Below, in pieces: positions 8,175 to 15,809 of a stretch of 30,506 nt of DNA. The position numbers and the translations under genes were made by a program. Location of the stretch: the NCBI GenBank assembly GCA_027066935.1, contig JAMOMX010000367.1, forward strand, positions 1 through 30,506, given 5' to 3'. The notes below the pieces were generated by a model. It was not told the origin of the DNA and ran no database searches. It worked only from the letters and a program-made list of their open reading frames with translations. Source of the DNA: Sulfurimonas sp. (GTDB lineage: Bacteria > Campylobacterota > Campylobacteria > Campylobacterales > Sulfurimonadaceae). The stretch's first letter is position 1; the number at the start of each line of letters is the position of its first letter.

Positions 8175-8618
8175 ATGTCATATGCATGTCCTATTACATT
8201 TAAGAAGGTTGATTCAACTGTTTCAAGGTTTAATGCATTTTTAGTTAGTTTGTTTTTAATCTATTATCTAGTTACATTTAATCAATATATTTTATATTTT
8301 TTACTCATAGATTTTACCATTCGTTCGTTTGGTAAAAAAGACTACTCCTTATTATTTCTTATTTCTAAAACTTTAAAAGTAGTTTTGAAATTAAAATCAA
8401 GACCTTATGATGGTGGGGCAAAGATGCTTGCTGGTTATTTTGGTATCTTGTTTTTAGTACTGCTTATTATAGGTAACTATTTTTCTTTATCATTGTTTTC
8501 ATATGTTATTGGTGTTATATTTTTAAGCTGTGCATTACTTGATGTATTTTTTAATTATTGTGTTGGGTGTAAAGTTTATTTTATTATTAAAAAAATATAT
8601 CCTAGTTTTATGACATAA
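8175..8618 (+). CDS. DUF4395-like integral membrane protein
   Basis: A 147-residue hydrophobic protein. It begins with Cys5-Pro6 (SYACPITFKKVD), has about four membrane segments (near 20-35, 36-50, 86-101 and 105-127), and ends with a cysteine pair in NYCVGCKVYFIIKK (Cys129, Cys132). A CP near the N-terminus, a basic patch with SRPYDGGAK before the third helix and a terminal CxGC motif match DUF4395 as I know it; that family has no established function. The cysteines could suit a thiol-redox or sulfur-related role, which is inference only. It is divergent from the efflux operon and shares its 224-bp upstream region. AAAGAG precedes the ATG. Confidence 0.75.
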   Translation: MSYACPITFKKVDSTVSRFNAFLVSLFLIYYLVTFNQYILYFLLIDFTIRSFGKKDYSLLFLISKTLKVVLKLKSRPYDGGAKMLAGYFGILFLVLLIIGNYFSLSLFSYVIGVIFLSCALLDVFFNYCVGCKVYFIIKKIYPSFMT

Positions 8619-8702
8619 ATGTTAAAATTGCTTAATTAAAAAATAATAGAGTAAATCTTAACCATCAATGAGATTTTTACTTACTTAGGAAAGATAACAG
8701 AT

Positions 8703-9023
8703 ATGCAGATGATAATAGATTCCTTTCGAGCAAAAGGAAAATTGTTTAAAAAAATGCAAGAAGTTCTTCCAAGAGAACTTGGCATTAGAAACAAGATTAA
8801 AATTTATAAAGCAACAGATACAACAGGATACTTCTGGTCAATCTTTGCAATAAGTCAAAAATCAAGACTTCTTATGAAAGATGTTCATAAATTCCAAGAG
8901 ATATATTTAAAACTATGTGTTTTTTCTGAACATAACTATAAACACAAAGTTCTTTTTATAGATGCACCACTTTGCTCTAAAGCAAAAGCAGCATTTAAAG
9001 AGTGTGGGTGGAAAATTCAATAA
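8703..9023 (+). CDS. Conserved-looking hypothetical protein, 106 aa
   Basis: I do not recognise a family. The protein is basic and soluble, without signal peptide or membrane segment. It looks alpha/beta, with FRAKGKLFKKMQEVLPRELG near the N-terminus, GYFWSIFAISQKSRLLMKDVHKF in the middle (residues ~42-64) and a C-terminal KVLFIDAPLCSKAKAAFKE stretch. An AGGAAAG ribosome-binding site precedes the ATG at good spacing. Its TAA overlaps the coaX ATG by one base (TAATG), so it is translationally coupled to coaX and heads a four-gene operon with coaX, hisG and a methyltransferase gene. This tight coupling supports it as a real gene. Confidence 0.8.
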   Translation: MQMIIDSFRAKGKLFKKMQEVLPRELGIRNKIKIYKATDTTGYFWSIFAISQKSRLLMKDVHKFQEIYLKLCVFSEHNYKHKVLFIDAPLCSKAKAAFKECGWKIQ

Positions 9024-9658
9024 TGCTTTTGTGTGATATTGGAAATACAACTTATAATTTTTTAGAAATAAACTCAAACAATTCTTTAGATTTTAATTAC
9101 AAAAAATCAGTAAATACTTTTTCCCCAACAGATATAAAACAAAAAGTTTATTATATATGTGTAAATGAAAAAGTTAAAAACAGATTAGAGAACTTAGATA
9201 ATTGGATAGACCTCTCTTTGAAAATCAACATCGATAACTACTACGATACTATGGGGATAGATCGGATAATGGCATGTGAAGCCGTGAAAAATGGTGTTAT
9301 TGTTGATGCTGGTTCTGCAATCACTGTTGATGTTGTTCGTGATGGAGTTTTTAGTGGTGGGTTTATCTACCCAGGTGTATCAGCGATGAATAATACATAT
9401 AAAAATATCTCACCAGCACTCTCTTATGAGTTTAATTACTCACTTAATTTAGATATAATTCCAAAAAATTCCAAAGATGCTATAAGTTATGGGTACTTAA
9501 AACTTCTTTATAATGAAGTAAGTTCATATGCAATGGATATAATCCTAACTGGTGGCGATGCAGATAGATTTTTAAAAATATTTCCACACGCTAGAGTAGA
9601 GAAAGAACTAATATTTAACGGAATGAAAAAGATAATAAAAAAGGCTGATATATGCTAA
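9023..9658 (+). CDS. coaX: Type III pantothenate kinase
   Basis: CoaX phosphorylates pantothenate with ATP, the first step of coenzyme A synthesis. Motifs in order: the phosphate-binding DIGNTTYNF at 5-13, MGIDRIMAC at 77-85, the acidic DAGSAITVD at 95-103, and GGFIYPG at 112-118, followed by a late LTGGDA. At 211 residues it is shorter than the ~255 of many bacterial enzymes but close to the compact Helicobacter/Campylobacter type. I start it at 9023, where MLLCDIGNT begins as usual for the family. An in-frame ATG at 9002 would add seven residues that do not fit. It overlaps the preceding gene by 1 bp and hisG by 7 bp. Confidence 0.92.
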   Translation: MLLCDIGNTTYNFLEINSNNSLDFNYKKSVNTFSPTDIKQKVYYICVNEKVKNRLENLDNWIDLSLKINIDNYYDTMGIDRIMACEAVKNGVIVDAGSAITVDVVRDGVFSGGFIYPGVSAMNNTYKNISPALSYEFNYSLNLDIIPKNSKDAISYGYLKLLYNEVSSYAMDIILTGGDADRFLKIFPHARVEKELIFNGMKKIIKKADIC

Positions 9659-10266
9659 CAGTTGCACTTCCAAAAGGTCGTATTGCAAAAGATACACTTG
9701 AGATATTTGGTAAAATTTTTGGTGATGAGTTCAAGTTTGATGATAGAAAACTTATTTTAAAGACTCCAAATTTTACCTTTTTACTTGTAAGAAACCAAGA
9801 TGTAGCAACTTATGTATATCATCAAGCAGCAGATATAGGTGTTGTTGGTCTTGATACTTTAGAGGAGCAAGGTCTTGATGTGGTTCGTTTACTTGACTTG
9901 AAAAAAGGTATATGTAAAGTAAGCATTGGGATGAAAAAAGGTGAAAAATTTGACCTTAATAAACCTGATTTAAAAGTTGCATCAAAAATGGTAAACATTA
10001 CAAAAAGGTACTTTGAAGAGAGAGCTGTAAGTGTTGAGATTATCAAGCTGTATGGTTCAATAGAGTTAGCTCCACTTATAGGTCTTGCTGATATGATTGT
10101 GGATGTAGTTGAAACTGGTGCTACAATGAAGCAAAATGGGCTTGAAGTTGTTGCGGATATTATGAAGAGTTCAACCTATCTTATAGCAAATAAAAATTCT
10201 TATATTGCTAAAAAAGATGAAGTTTTAGATATATATGAAAAAATAAATAAAGTTATAAACGGATAG
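9652..10266 (+). CDS. hisG: ATP phosphoribosyltransferase, short (HisG_S) form
   Basis: HisG condenses ATP with PRPP, the committed step of histidine synthesis. The N-terminus LTVALPKGRI is characteristic. ADIGVVGLDTLEEQG lies at 60-74 and the PRPP-binding loop DMIVDVVETGATMKQNGLE at 147-165. At 204 residues it is the short form and lacks the C-terminal ACT-like regulatory domain of the ~290-residue enzymes. Short HisG proteins normally need HisZ as partner and for feedback inhibition; hisZ is not in this window. The ATG overlaps the coaX 3' end by 7 bp, indicating coupling. Confidence 0.95.
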   Translation: MLTVALPKGRIAKDTLEIFGKIFGDEFKFDDRKLILKTPNFTFLLVRNQDVATYVYHQAADIGVVGLDTLEEQGLDVVRLLDLKKGICKVSIGMKKGEKFDLNKPDLKVASKMVNITKRYFEERAVSVEIIKLYGSIELAPLIGLADMIVDVVETGATMKQNGLEVVADIMKSSTYLIANKNSYIAKKDEVLDIYEKINKVING

Positions 10267-10270
10267 TTTT

Positions 10271-10960
10271 TTGACAAACCTAGACCTCTATGCAAGAGCT
10301 CAGCATCTTTTGGCCATAGAAGAAGCTACTAAAATACTTCATGATATATATAGGTCACAACTTAAAAATTACAATATTAAAACACTTTTAGATGTTGGTT
10401 GTGGTGATGGTAATTTTATACAACAACTTTCAAGTGATGGTATAAAATGTAAAGGGATCGATCTTAGTAAAACTATGATTGATCTATCTATATCAAAAGG
10501 TTTAGATGCTGAGTGTATAGATATTGTAGATGAAAATAACAAATATGATGCAATTGTTGCAATATTTGATGTGCTTAATTTTATGGATAAAGATTCACTT
10601 TTAAAGTTTTTAGACTCTGTCTCAAACAGGTTAAATAAGGGTGGAGTGTTTATAGCAGATATAAATACATTATTTGGTTTTAGTGAAGTAGCTGATGGCA
10701 CTATGAGTAATGATACTCAAAATGAATTTTTGAGTATCGATGCAGTATATGAAAATGAAAAACTACATACTATACTTACTTTATTTGAGAAAAACAGCGA
10801 TAATACCTTTACAAAACATCAAAATACCATTGTTCAATATTTTCATAAAATAAAAATATTTCAAAATTTAAAAGGTTTAAAATTAGTTGAAAAAAGTAAA
10901 ATTTCACTTTATGCAAAAGATGATAAAGTGTTGTTAAAATTTATAAAATCAAATAAGTGA
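10271..10960 (+). CDS. Class I SAM-dependent methyltransferase
   Basis: A 229-residue protein with a seven-stranded methyltransferase fold. Motif I is LLDVGCGDGNF at 39-49, an acidic residue ends strand 2 (GIDLS, Asp64), and motif IV is YDAIVAIFDVLNF at 92-104. The substrate cannot be predicted. The start is a TTG four bases after the hisG stop, with GGATAG ahead. Its last 12 bp overlap, tail to tail, the end of pdxA on the other strand, so the two operons converge with no room for a separate terminator. Confidence 0.85.
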   Translation: MTNLDLYARAQHLLAIEEATKILHDIYRSQLKNYNIKTLLDVGCGDGNFIQQLSSDGIKCKGIDLSKTMIDLSISKGLDAECIDIVDENNKYDAIVAIFDVLNFMDKDSLLKFLDSVSNRLNKGGVFIADINTLFGFSEVADGTMSNDTQNEFLSIDAVYENEKLHTILTLFEKNSDNTFTKHQNTIVQYFHKIKIFQNLKGLKLVEKSKISLYAKDDKVLLKFIKSNK

Positions 10961-11860
10961 AATTGCACTTTTAACAGCATTGATATATGAAAGTGTATTT
11001 GCTTTGTTTTGATAAGCGATGTCAAATGCTGTTCCGTGATCTACTGAAGTTCTTACAATGGGTAGGTTAAGTGAGATATTTACACTCTCATCAAAGTAAA
11101 GTGCCTTTAGTGGTATTAAGCCCTGATCGTGATACATTGCAACATAGTAAGTATGTTTTTGCCTAGCATGAGGGGTAAAAGCAACATCTGGGACTAATGG
11201 TCCTAAAAATTGTTCAAATCCAATTTTTTCATTTGCATTTTTTATAGCGTTTGTTATCTCTATCTCTTCATCTCCAAGTACACCATTATCTCCAGCATGT
11301 GGATTTAGTCCAAGTACAGCTATTTTTTCACAAGGTAGGCTTTTGTTTAAGTTTATAAAAAAACTTAGTAATTTATCTTCTTTAATTAGTGGTGGCACAT
11401 CTTTTAAAGCAGTATGTTCTGTATACAGAGCTACATACATTTTTTCACACCCAAGCATCATAATAGCATCTTTATTAAAATGTTTTCTAAGTGCGTCAGT
11501 ATGACCTTTATACTTTAACCCTGCCATCATCCATGCCTCTTTATTGATGGGCATAGTGACAATAGCATCTGCTTTTTTATTTTTACATAACATAACACCA
11601 TTCATAAAAGAATCAAAAGAGTAGTTTCCAGAGTTTGTTGATAATTCACCAGCTTTTATATCAAACTCACCATAAACAAAAGATATTTTTAAATTATCTG
11701 GCATATCTATTTTTAATAGTTTTAGTGCTTGATTTAACATATATTTGTTTATACAGTAAATTGGATTACAAAGTTTGGATATTTCAGTATGTGCTTTTAT
11801 TGCTATCTCAATTCCAACACCATTTAAATCGCCTACACTTATGGCAATATTGTGTTTCAT
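10949..11860 (-). CDS. pdxA: 4-hydroxythreonine-4-phosphate dehydrogenase
   Basis: PdxA oxidises 4-phosphohydroxy-L-threonine, giving the aminoacetone phosphate that PdxJ condenses with deoxyxylulose 5-phosphate. The N-terminus ISVGDLNGVGIEIAIKA is typical. MPINKEAW lies at 103-110. The three metal-binding histidines are visible as KGHTDALRKHF (His120), LNPHAGDNG (His188) and YHDQGLIPLKAL (His244). PIVRTSVDHGTAFDIA closes the active site. At 303 residues it is slightly shorter than the ~330 of E. coli PdxA. The ATG overlaps the pdxJ stop by 4 bp, so consecutive pathway enzymes are translationally coupled. Confidence 0.96.
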   Translation of the reverse strand: MKHNIAISVGDLNGVGIEIAIKAHTEISKLCNPIYCINKYMLNQALKLLKIDMPDNLKISFVYGEFDIKAGELSTNSGNYSFDSFMNGVMLCKNKKADAIVTMPINKEAWMMAGLKYKGHTDALRKHFNKDAIMMLGCEKMYVALYTEHTALKDVPPLIKEDKLLSFFINLNKSLPCEKIAVLGLNPHAGDNGVLGDEEIEITNAIKNANEKIGFEQFLGPLVPDVAFTPHARQKHTYYVAMYHDQGLIPLKALYFDESVNISLNLPIVRTSVDHGTAFDIAYQNKANTLSYINAVKSAISLI

Positions 11861-12657
11861 CTAGTAGTTAATCTTTTCATCTCTTTTACAGCATCTCCAA
11901 GTCCACTAAATACACTTCTAGCGATAATACTTTGACCAATATTTAACTCTGTAATCTCTTTAATATCCATCATATATGAAACATTATGATAATTAAGCCC
12001 ATGTCCAGCTGCAACCTCAAGCCCTAGTTTTTTAGCATGAATAGCAGCACTTGAAATATCTTCTAAAGATTTTTCAAGTCTACTTTGTAGCTCATAACGA
12101 GGAAGTTCTAACTCTTTTATGGAGTGATTTGAATATGATAAGTTAGAGTTTAACATTGCAAAAATATTTGCAAAACTACCAGTATGAAGCTCAACCATCT
12201 CAGCACCTATATCTTTGGAAATCTCCATCGCTTCAATGGTAGGATCAACAAAAAGTGAAACAGGGATGATGCTGTCATGAAGTTGCTCTATAGCGTAAGA
12301 TATTTCATCTGAATATTTTAAGATATTAAGCCCACCCTCCGTTGTAACCTCTTGGCGTTTTTCAGGCACCAAAGTTGCACGGTGGGGTTTTAAATTACAA
12401 ACTATGTTTATTATATCACTATCAATACTGCACTCTAAGTTAACTGGAAGTTTTGAATGCATCATTATATTTTTTGCATCAACATCTTGTATATGTCTTC
12501 TATCTTCTCTAAGATGAATAGTGATTTGATCAGCCCCATTTTCGCATGTTACATGTAAAGCATTTAAAATATCTGGATCATTAACACGTCTTGCTTCTCT
12601 TAAAACAGCAACATGGTCTATATTTACACCAAGGTGCATTTTAGTGATATTATTCAT
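11857..12657 (-). CDS. pdxJ: Pyridoxine 5'-phosphate synthase
   Basis: PdxJ closes the pyridoxine ring from 1-deoxyxylulose 5-phosphate and the PdxA product. The 266-residue TIM-barrel protein shows GVNIDHVAVLREAR (Asn12, His15), ITIHLREDRRHI (His48, Arg50), NLECS with Glu75, VPEKRQEVTTEGG at 98-110 and AAGHGLNY near the C-terminus. An alternative ATG seven codons in (MHLGVNIDH) would match the more usual N-terminus; neither start has a clear ribosome-binding site. Only 6 bp separate it from the small lipoprotein gene upstream, so coupling from that gene may drive initiation. Confidence 0.96.
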   Translation of the reverse strand: MNNITKMHLGVNIDHVAVLREARRVNDPDILNALHVTCENGADQITIHLREDRRHIQDVDAKNIMMHSKLPVNLECSIDSDIINIVCNLKPHRATLVPEKRQEVTTEGGLNILKYSDEISYAIEQLHDSIIPVSLFVDPTIEAMEISKDIGAEMVELHTGSFANIFAMLNSNLSYSNHSIKELELPRYELQSRLEKSLEDISSAAIHAKKLGLEVAAGHGLNYHNVSYMMDIKEITELNIGQSIIARSVFSGLGDAVKEMKRLTTR

Positions 12658-12663
12658 TTTATA

Positions 12664-12768
12664 TTATTTAGAACGGTGCAATGGATGTTGGTAATCGTTA
12701 CGCTCACATGCTGTAAATGTAGCTAAAACAGATAGTGCTATAACTGTAGTAATAAAAAATGTTTTCAA
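12664..12768 (-). CDS. Small lipoprotein, 34 aa
   Basis: A short gene read directly from the minus strand. A TTG start at 12768 is preceded by AAAGGA at 5-nt spacing, and the frame stops at TAA 12666-12664. The product is a signal peptide with a lipobox (MKTFFITTVIALSVLATFTAC, shown here only as residues 1-21: Lys2, hydrophobic 4-18, FTAC at 18-21) and a 13-residue mature tail ERNDYQHPLHRSK. Lipid-anchored micro-proteins with tails this short are known in Proteobacteria but have no general function. It sits in the operon between the YyaL-like gene and pdxJ, 6 bp ahead of pdxJ. The strong ribosome-binding site and canonical signal sequence support it as real; it is easily missed because of size and TTG start. 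Confidence 0.72.
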   Translation of the reverse strand: MKTFFITTVIALSVLATFTACERNDYQHPLHRSK

Positions 12769-12776
12769 GTTTGTCC

Positions 12777-12810
12777 TTTAGATTTTATCGATAGATAAAT
12801 TTTATCTAAA
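12777..12810 (-). other. Inverted repeat between YyaL-like gene and small lipoprotein gene
   Basis: TTTAGAT (12777-12783) pairs with ATCTAAA (12804-12810), continued by TTTATC/GATAAA with a 4-nt loop and a 4-nt bulge. It covers the YyaL-like stop codon and touches the A residues of the lipoprotein ribosome-binding site. It may be an intra-operon attenuator or an RNA-processing site; all pairs are weak A/T-rich ones. Confidence 0.3.
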
Positions 12811-14518
12811 AAGAGTTAAATATAAGTTTATCTATGTTATTTATATCTTTAGTATTTGCAAAACAACTTTTATTTCCACAAATCATAAACTCATCAGTAG
12901 TGTCAGATTTTAGCAAGACAAAGGGGTATTTTAATGATGATAACTCATATATATTTTTATTTAAATTATCTTGAGATGATTTAATAATTATACCACCTTT
13001 TGTATAGCGAAGAACTTGTTCTATCATTTTTGGATAGATTACACCTCTTCTGCCTAGCTTATAAGAGTTGTATTCTAAAGTTTTAAAAGCAAAATGAGCA
13101 TATTTTTCATCTTCTAAAAGTGATGATAGTGAAAAAAGGGTATCTACAATTATAGCTACACTACTAGTATAAGTATTATCAGAAATTTCAGCTATAGTTT
13201 CAAATTCTCCATCACTAAAGTTCCACTTACCTAGTTTATAAAATTTCTCTAACGCAATATTTGCAAAATTTTGTGCTTGTATAAGATATATCTCTTTTCC
13301 TGTAAAGTTATATGCAGTAATTAAAGCTTTTGATAAAAAAGCATAATCTTCTAAAAATGCTTTTACTTTTGGTGTTTTATGTATAAGAGTAGTATGAAAA
13401 AGAGTATCTTTAATATATATGGTTTTTAGAAGTGCACTTAAACTCTCAACTGCCGTTTTATTGTATTTTGAATCTACTGTGCCTAATGTAAAAAGTGCAT
13501 TTATCATCATTGCAGACCATGAAGTTTGTATTTTTTTATCAAATTTGTCTTTTTCATCAGCGTCTCTAGCACTGTAAAAAAGGTTATCTTCGCTCATTGT
13601 ATTTATACAAAAATCAGCAGTTTTTTTAGCAATATTTAAATAAAATTCATCTTTGTAAAACAGATATGCTTTTGTGTAAAGTTCACAAAGTAGGGCATTA
13701 TCATAAAGCATCTTTTCATGATGCGGTTCTCGCCATTGCTCATCCATAGCATATCTGCAAAATCCACCATCTTTATCATCCCATAAACCACCGTTAGTCA
13801 TATTTTTTAGAGTATTTTTAATCATTGTTCTAGCTGATTTATCATCATAAAGTTTATCTATTACCAAGAGTGTATTAAGTGTATTTACTTGAGGAAATTT
13901 TGGTGCACTTGAGAAGCCTCCATATTTTGTATCATAATTGTTTTTAACTTGATGAAGAAAATTTTTATAAAAATCTTCTTTTAAAACAGTAGCTTCTGTT
14001 GGATGCTCATAATGATTTAAAAAATTTTCAACTTCATCAGCGTTTTTAAATAATTGAGCATCTTTTTCCTCTATCTTTTGAGCTATAAGTTTTGTTAATT
14101 CTATAAAACCCATCCCCTCAATTGAGCCTTGAGTAGATTCAGGAGCTATATAAGTTCCTGCAAAAAAAGGTTTGTTTTGAGGTGTGCAAAAAATGCTTGT
14201 TGGCCAACCACCAGAGCGACGATTTAAAAGTTGATAAACCTCTTGATAGTGCTTATCTATATCTGGTCTCTCCTCACGATCAACCTTTATACAAATAAAA
14301 CTTTTATTTAAAATATCTGCACACTCTTGATTTTCAAATACTTTTTCCTCCATAACATGGCACCAGTGACATGATGAATATCCTATACTTATAAATATTG
14401 TTTTATTTTCATCTTGAGCTTTTTTAAATGCCTCATCACACCAAGACCACCAATTAACCGGATTGTCTTTGTGTTGTTGAAGATAGGGAGAGTCCTCTTT
14501 TTCTAATCTGTTTGACAT
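12806..14518 (-). CDS. YyaL/SSP411-like protein, thioredoxin-fold plus (alpha/alpha)6-type domain
   Basis: A 570-residue protein beginning with the DUF255 thioredoxin-like domain: NRLEKEDSPYLQQHKDNPV, WWSWCDEAF, then a CHWC redox motif at 50-53 in GYSSCHWCHVMEEKVF, KVDREERPDID and GGWPTSIFCTP. The remainder resembles the glycan-epimerase-like helical barrel of the family (WDDKDGGFCRYAMDEQWREPHHEKMLYDNA, given in parts: residues ~243-272). The length is below the ~650-700 usual for the family, shorter in the C-terminal half, with no sign of frameshift. The biochemical role is unsettled. It is the first gene ahead of the small lipoprotein, pdxJ and pdxA. AAAGAG precedes the ATG, and a TACAAT box lies at 14547-14542. 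Confidence 0.87.
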   Translation of the reverse strand: MSNRLEKEDSPYLQQHKDNPVNWWSWCDEAFKKAQDENKTIFISIGYSSCHWCHVMEEKVFENQECADILNKSFICIKVDREERPDIDKHYQEVYQLLNRRSGGWPTSIFCTPQNKPFFAGTYIAPESTQGSIEGMGFIELTKLIAQKIEEKDAQLFKNADEVENFLNHYEHPTEATVLKEDFYKNFLHQVKNNYDTKYGGFSSAPKFPQVNTLNTLLVIDKLYDDKSARTMIKNTLKNMTNGGLWDDKDGGFCRYAMDEQWREPHHEKMLYDNALLCELYTKAYLFYKDEFYLNIAKKTADFCINTMSEDNLFYSARDADEKDKFDKKIQTSWSAMMINALFTLGTVDSKYNKTAVESLSALLKTIYIKDTLFHTTLIHKTPKVKAFLEDYAFLSKALITAYNFTGKEIYLIQAQNFANIALEKFYKLGKWNFSDGEFETIAEISDNTYTSSVAIIVDTLFSLSSLLEDEKYAHFAFKTLEYNSYKLGRRGVIYPKMIEQVLRYTKGGIIIKSSQDNLNKNIYELSSLKYPFVLLKSDTTDEFMICGNKSCFANTKDINNIDKLIFNSF

Positions 14519-14541
14519 TTTTTGCTCTTTATATTTAATTT

Positions 14542-14547
14542 ATTGTA
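14542..14547 (-). promoter_or_regulatory. -10 box for the YyaL-pdxJA operon
   Basis: On the minus strand TATAGCCTACAATAAA contains TACAAT 24 bp upstream of the YyaL-like ATG. No clear -35. Confidence 0.35.
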
Positions 14548-14682
14548 GGCTATAAAAATATTACTAATTTTGTGCTTAAGAATTTATTTTAATAAACTAA
14601 ATAAGTGTAATTTTTATATCTAAAATAAATATTATTCTTCATAAAATTATTCTCTAGGTATTGAGGTGTTTTTTTATTATGC

Positions 14683-14688
14683 TATAAT
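14683..14688 (+). promoter_or_regulatory. -10 box for response regulator gene
   Basis: TTATGCTATAATAAAA contains TATAAT with an extended TG, 26 bp upstream of the ATG. AAAGG at 14704-14708 is the ribosome-binding site. Confidence 0.6.
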
Positions 14689-14714
14689 AAAACGATAAAT
14701 CATAAAGGTTAATT

Positions 14715-15761
14715 ATGGATTTATCTTATAGTATTTTAATTGTTGATGATGTTAGTGATAATATAAAAGTTGCTATGAATATATTAAAAGAAAACAATTA
14801 TAATTTTTCATTTGCGATGGATGGTAAAGAAGCATTAGATGTGATTAAAAGTAAAAATTTTGATCTTATACTACTTGATATAATGATGCCAAAATTGAAT
14901 GGTTTTGATGTTGCCAATATTTTAAAACAAAATCCAAAGACTAAAGATATCCCTATAATATTTTTAACTGCAAAAACCGATATAGATTCTATAACAAAAG
15001 GGTTTGATTTTGGTGCAGTTGACTATATTACAAAACCTTTTCACCCAGCAGAACTAATCTCAAGAGTAGCCACCCACCTAGAACTTTATCTTTCTAGGAA
15101 GATAATAGAAAAAAATAATCTTGATTTGAATGTAAAAATTAAAGAAAATGAAAATAGATATTTATCAGAACTAGAATCAAGCCAAATTGAACTTATACAC
15201 ACTTTAACAGAACTAATGGAATTTTCATCTGATGAAACAGGAAAACATATAAAAAGAGTAGCTAAAATATCAAGACTACTCGCTATACTTCATGAAAGCC
15301 TTAATGATGACGATGCACAAATTATCTATAATGCTTCTCCTATGCACGATATAGGTAAAATAACAATAGATAGAAGAATATTAGAAAAACCATCAAGATT
15401 AACTGAAGAAGAATTTTGTGAAATGAAAAAGCATACTACAAGTGCTCACCATTTTCTTAAAAGATCAAAAAGAAAACTGATTATAGCTGCGGATATTATA
15501 GCTTATCAGCATCATGAAAAATGGGATGGCTCAGGTTATCCACAATCATTAAAAGGTGAAGAGATACATATCTTTGGAAGAATAGTCGCGCTTGCTGATG
15601 TTTTAGATGCTTTAACACACAAAAGAGTATATAAAGAATCTTGGAGTTTTGAGGATGCTACTAAATATATACTAGGGCATAAAGGTACACAATTTGATCC
15701 TTACTTAATTGAACTTTTTAAAAACAATATAGAGAGTTTTAGAGAGATTATAGAAGAATAA
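14715..15761 (+). CDS. Response regulator with HD-GYP output domain (RpfG-like)
   Basis: A 348-residue two-domain regulator. The receiver domain (residues 5-122) has the acidic pair Asp11-Asp12, phospho-acceptor Asp55 in LILLDIMMPK, Thr85 in FLTAK, and Lys107 in YITKPF. A charged helical linker (~125-165) probably forms a signalling coiled coil. The HD-GYP domain (~165-345) has all its motifs: GKHIKRVAKIS, HDIGK at 211-215, HHEKWDGSGYP at 266-276, LADVLDALTHKRVYK, and GTQFDP near the end. It is therefore expected to hydrolyse c-di-GMP under phosphorylation control. No histidine kinase gene is adjacent, so the partner is unknown. It appears monocistronic, with its own promoter. Confidence 0.93.
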   Translation: MDLSYSILIVDDVSDNIKVAMNILKENNYNFSFAMDGKEALDVIKSKNFDLILLDIMMPKLNGFDVANILKQNPKTKDIPIIFLTAKTDIDSITKGFDFGAVDYITKPFHPAELISRVATHLELYLSRKIIEKNNLDLNVKIKENENRYLSELESSQIELIHTLTELMEFSSDETGKHIKRVAKISRLLAILHESLNDDDAQIIYNASPMHDIGKITIDRRILEKPSRLTEEEFCEMKKHTTSAHHFLKRSKRKLIIAADIIAYQHHEKWDGSGYPQSLKGEEIHIFGRIVALADVLDALTHKRVYKESWSFEDATKYILGHKGTQFDPYLIELFKNNIESFREIIEE

Positions 15762-15781
15762 AAAATAAAATATTAAACAAT

Positions 15782-15809
15782 TTGAAACAAGCTCTACAAA
15801 TGTTATAAT
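15782..15809 (+). promoter_or_regulatory. Sigma-70 type promoter for proC
   Basis: TTGAAA (15782-15787), a 16-bp spacer and TATAAT (15804-15809), the most complete promoter in the window. The leader to the proC ATG is about 57 nt. AAGCTCTAYAAA occurs at 15789 and 15826, bracketing the -10 box. Confidence 0.6.

Noticed and set aside
9002..9022. Upstream ATG as coaX start
   Set aside because: It adds MWVENSI before the family-typical MLLCDIGNT, while the ATG at 9023 forms a TAATG coupling with the previous gene.
10369..10701. 110-codon minus-strand open frame opposite the methyltransferase gene
   Set aside because: It lies entirely within a gene with clear SAM-binding motifs, with no ribosome-binding site or protein family of its own.
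12806..14518. YyaL-like gene as a truncated pseudogene
   Set aside because: It is about 100 residues shorter than many homologues, but the CHWC domain and helical-barrel motifs are intact and the stop is followed closely by the next operon gene.
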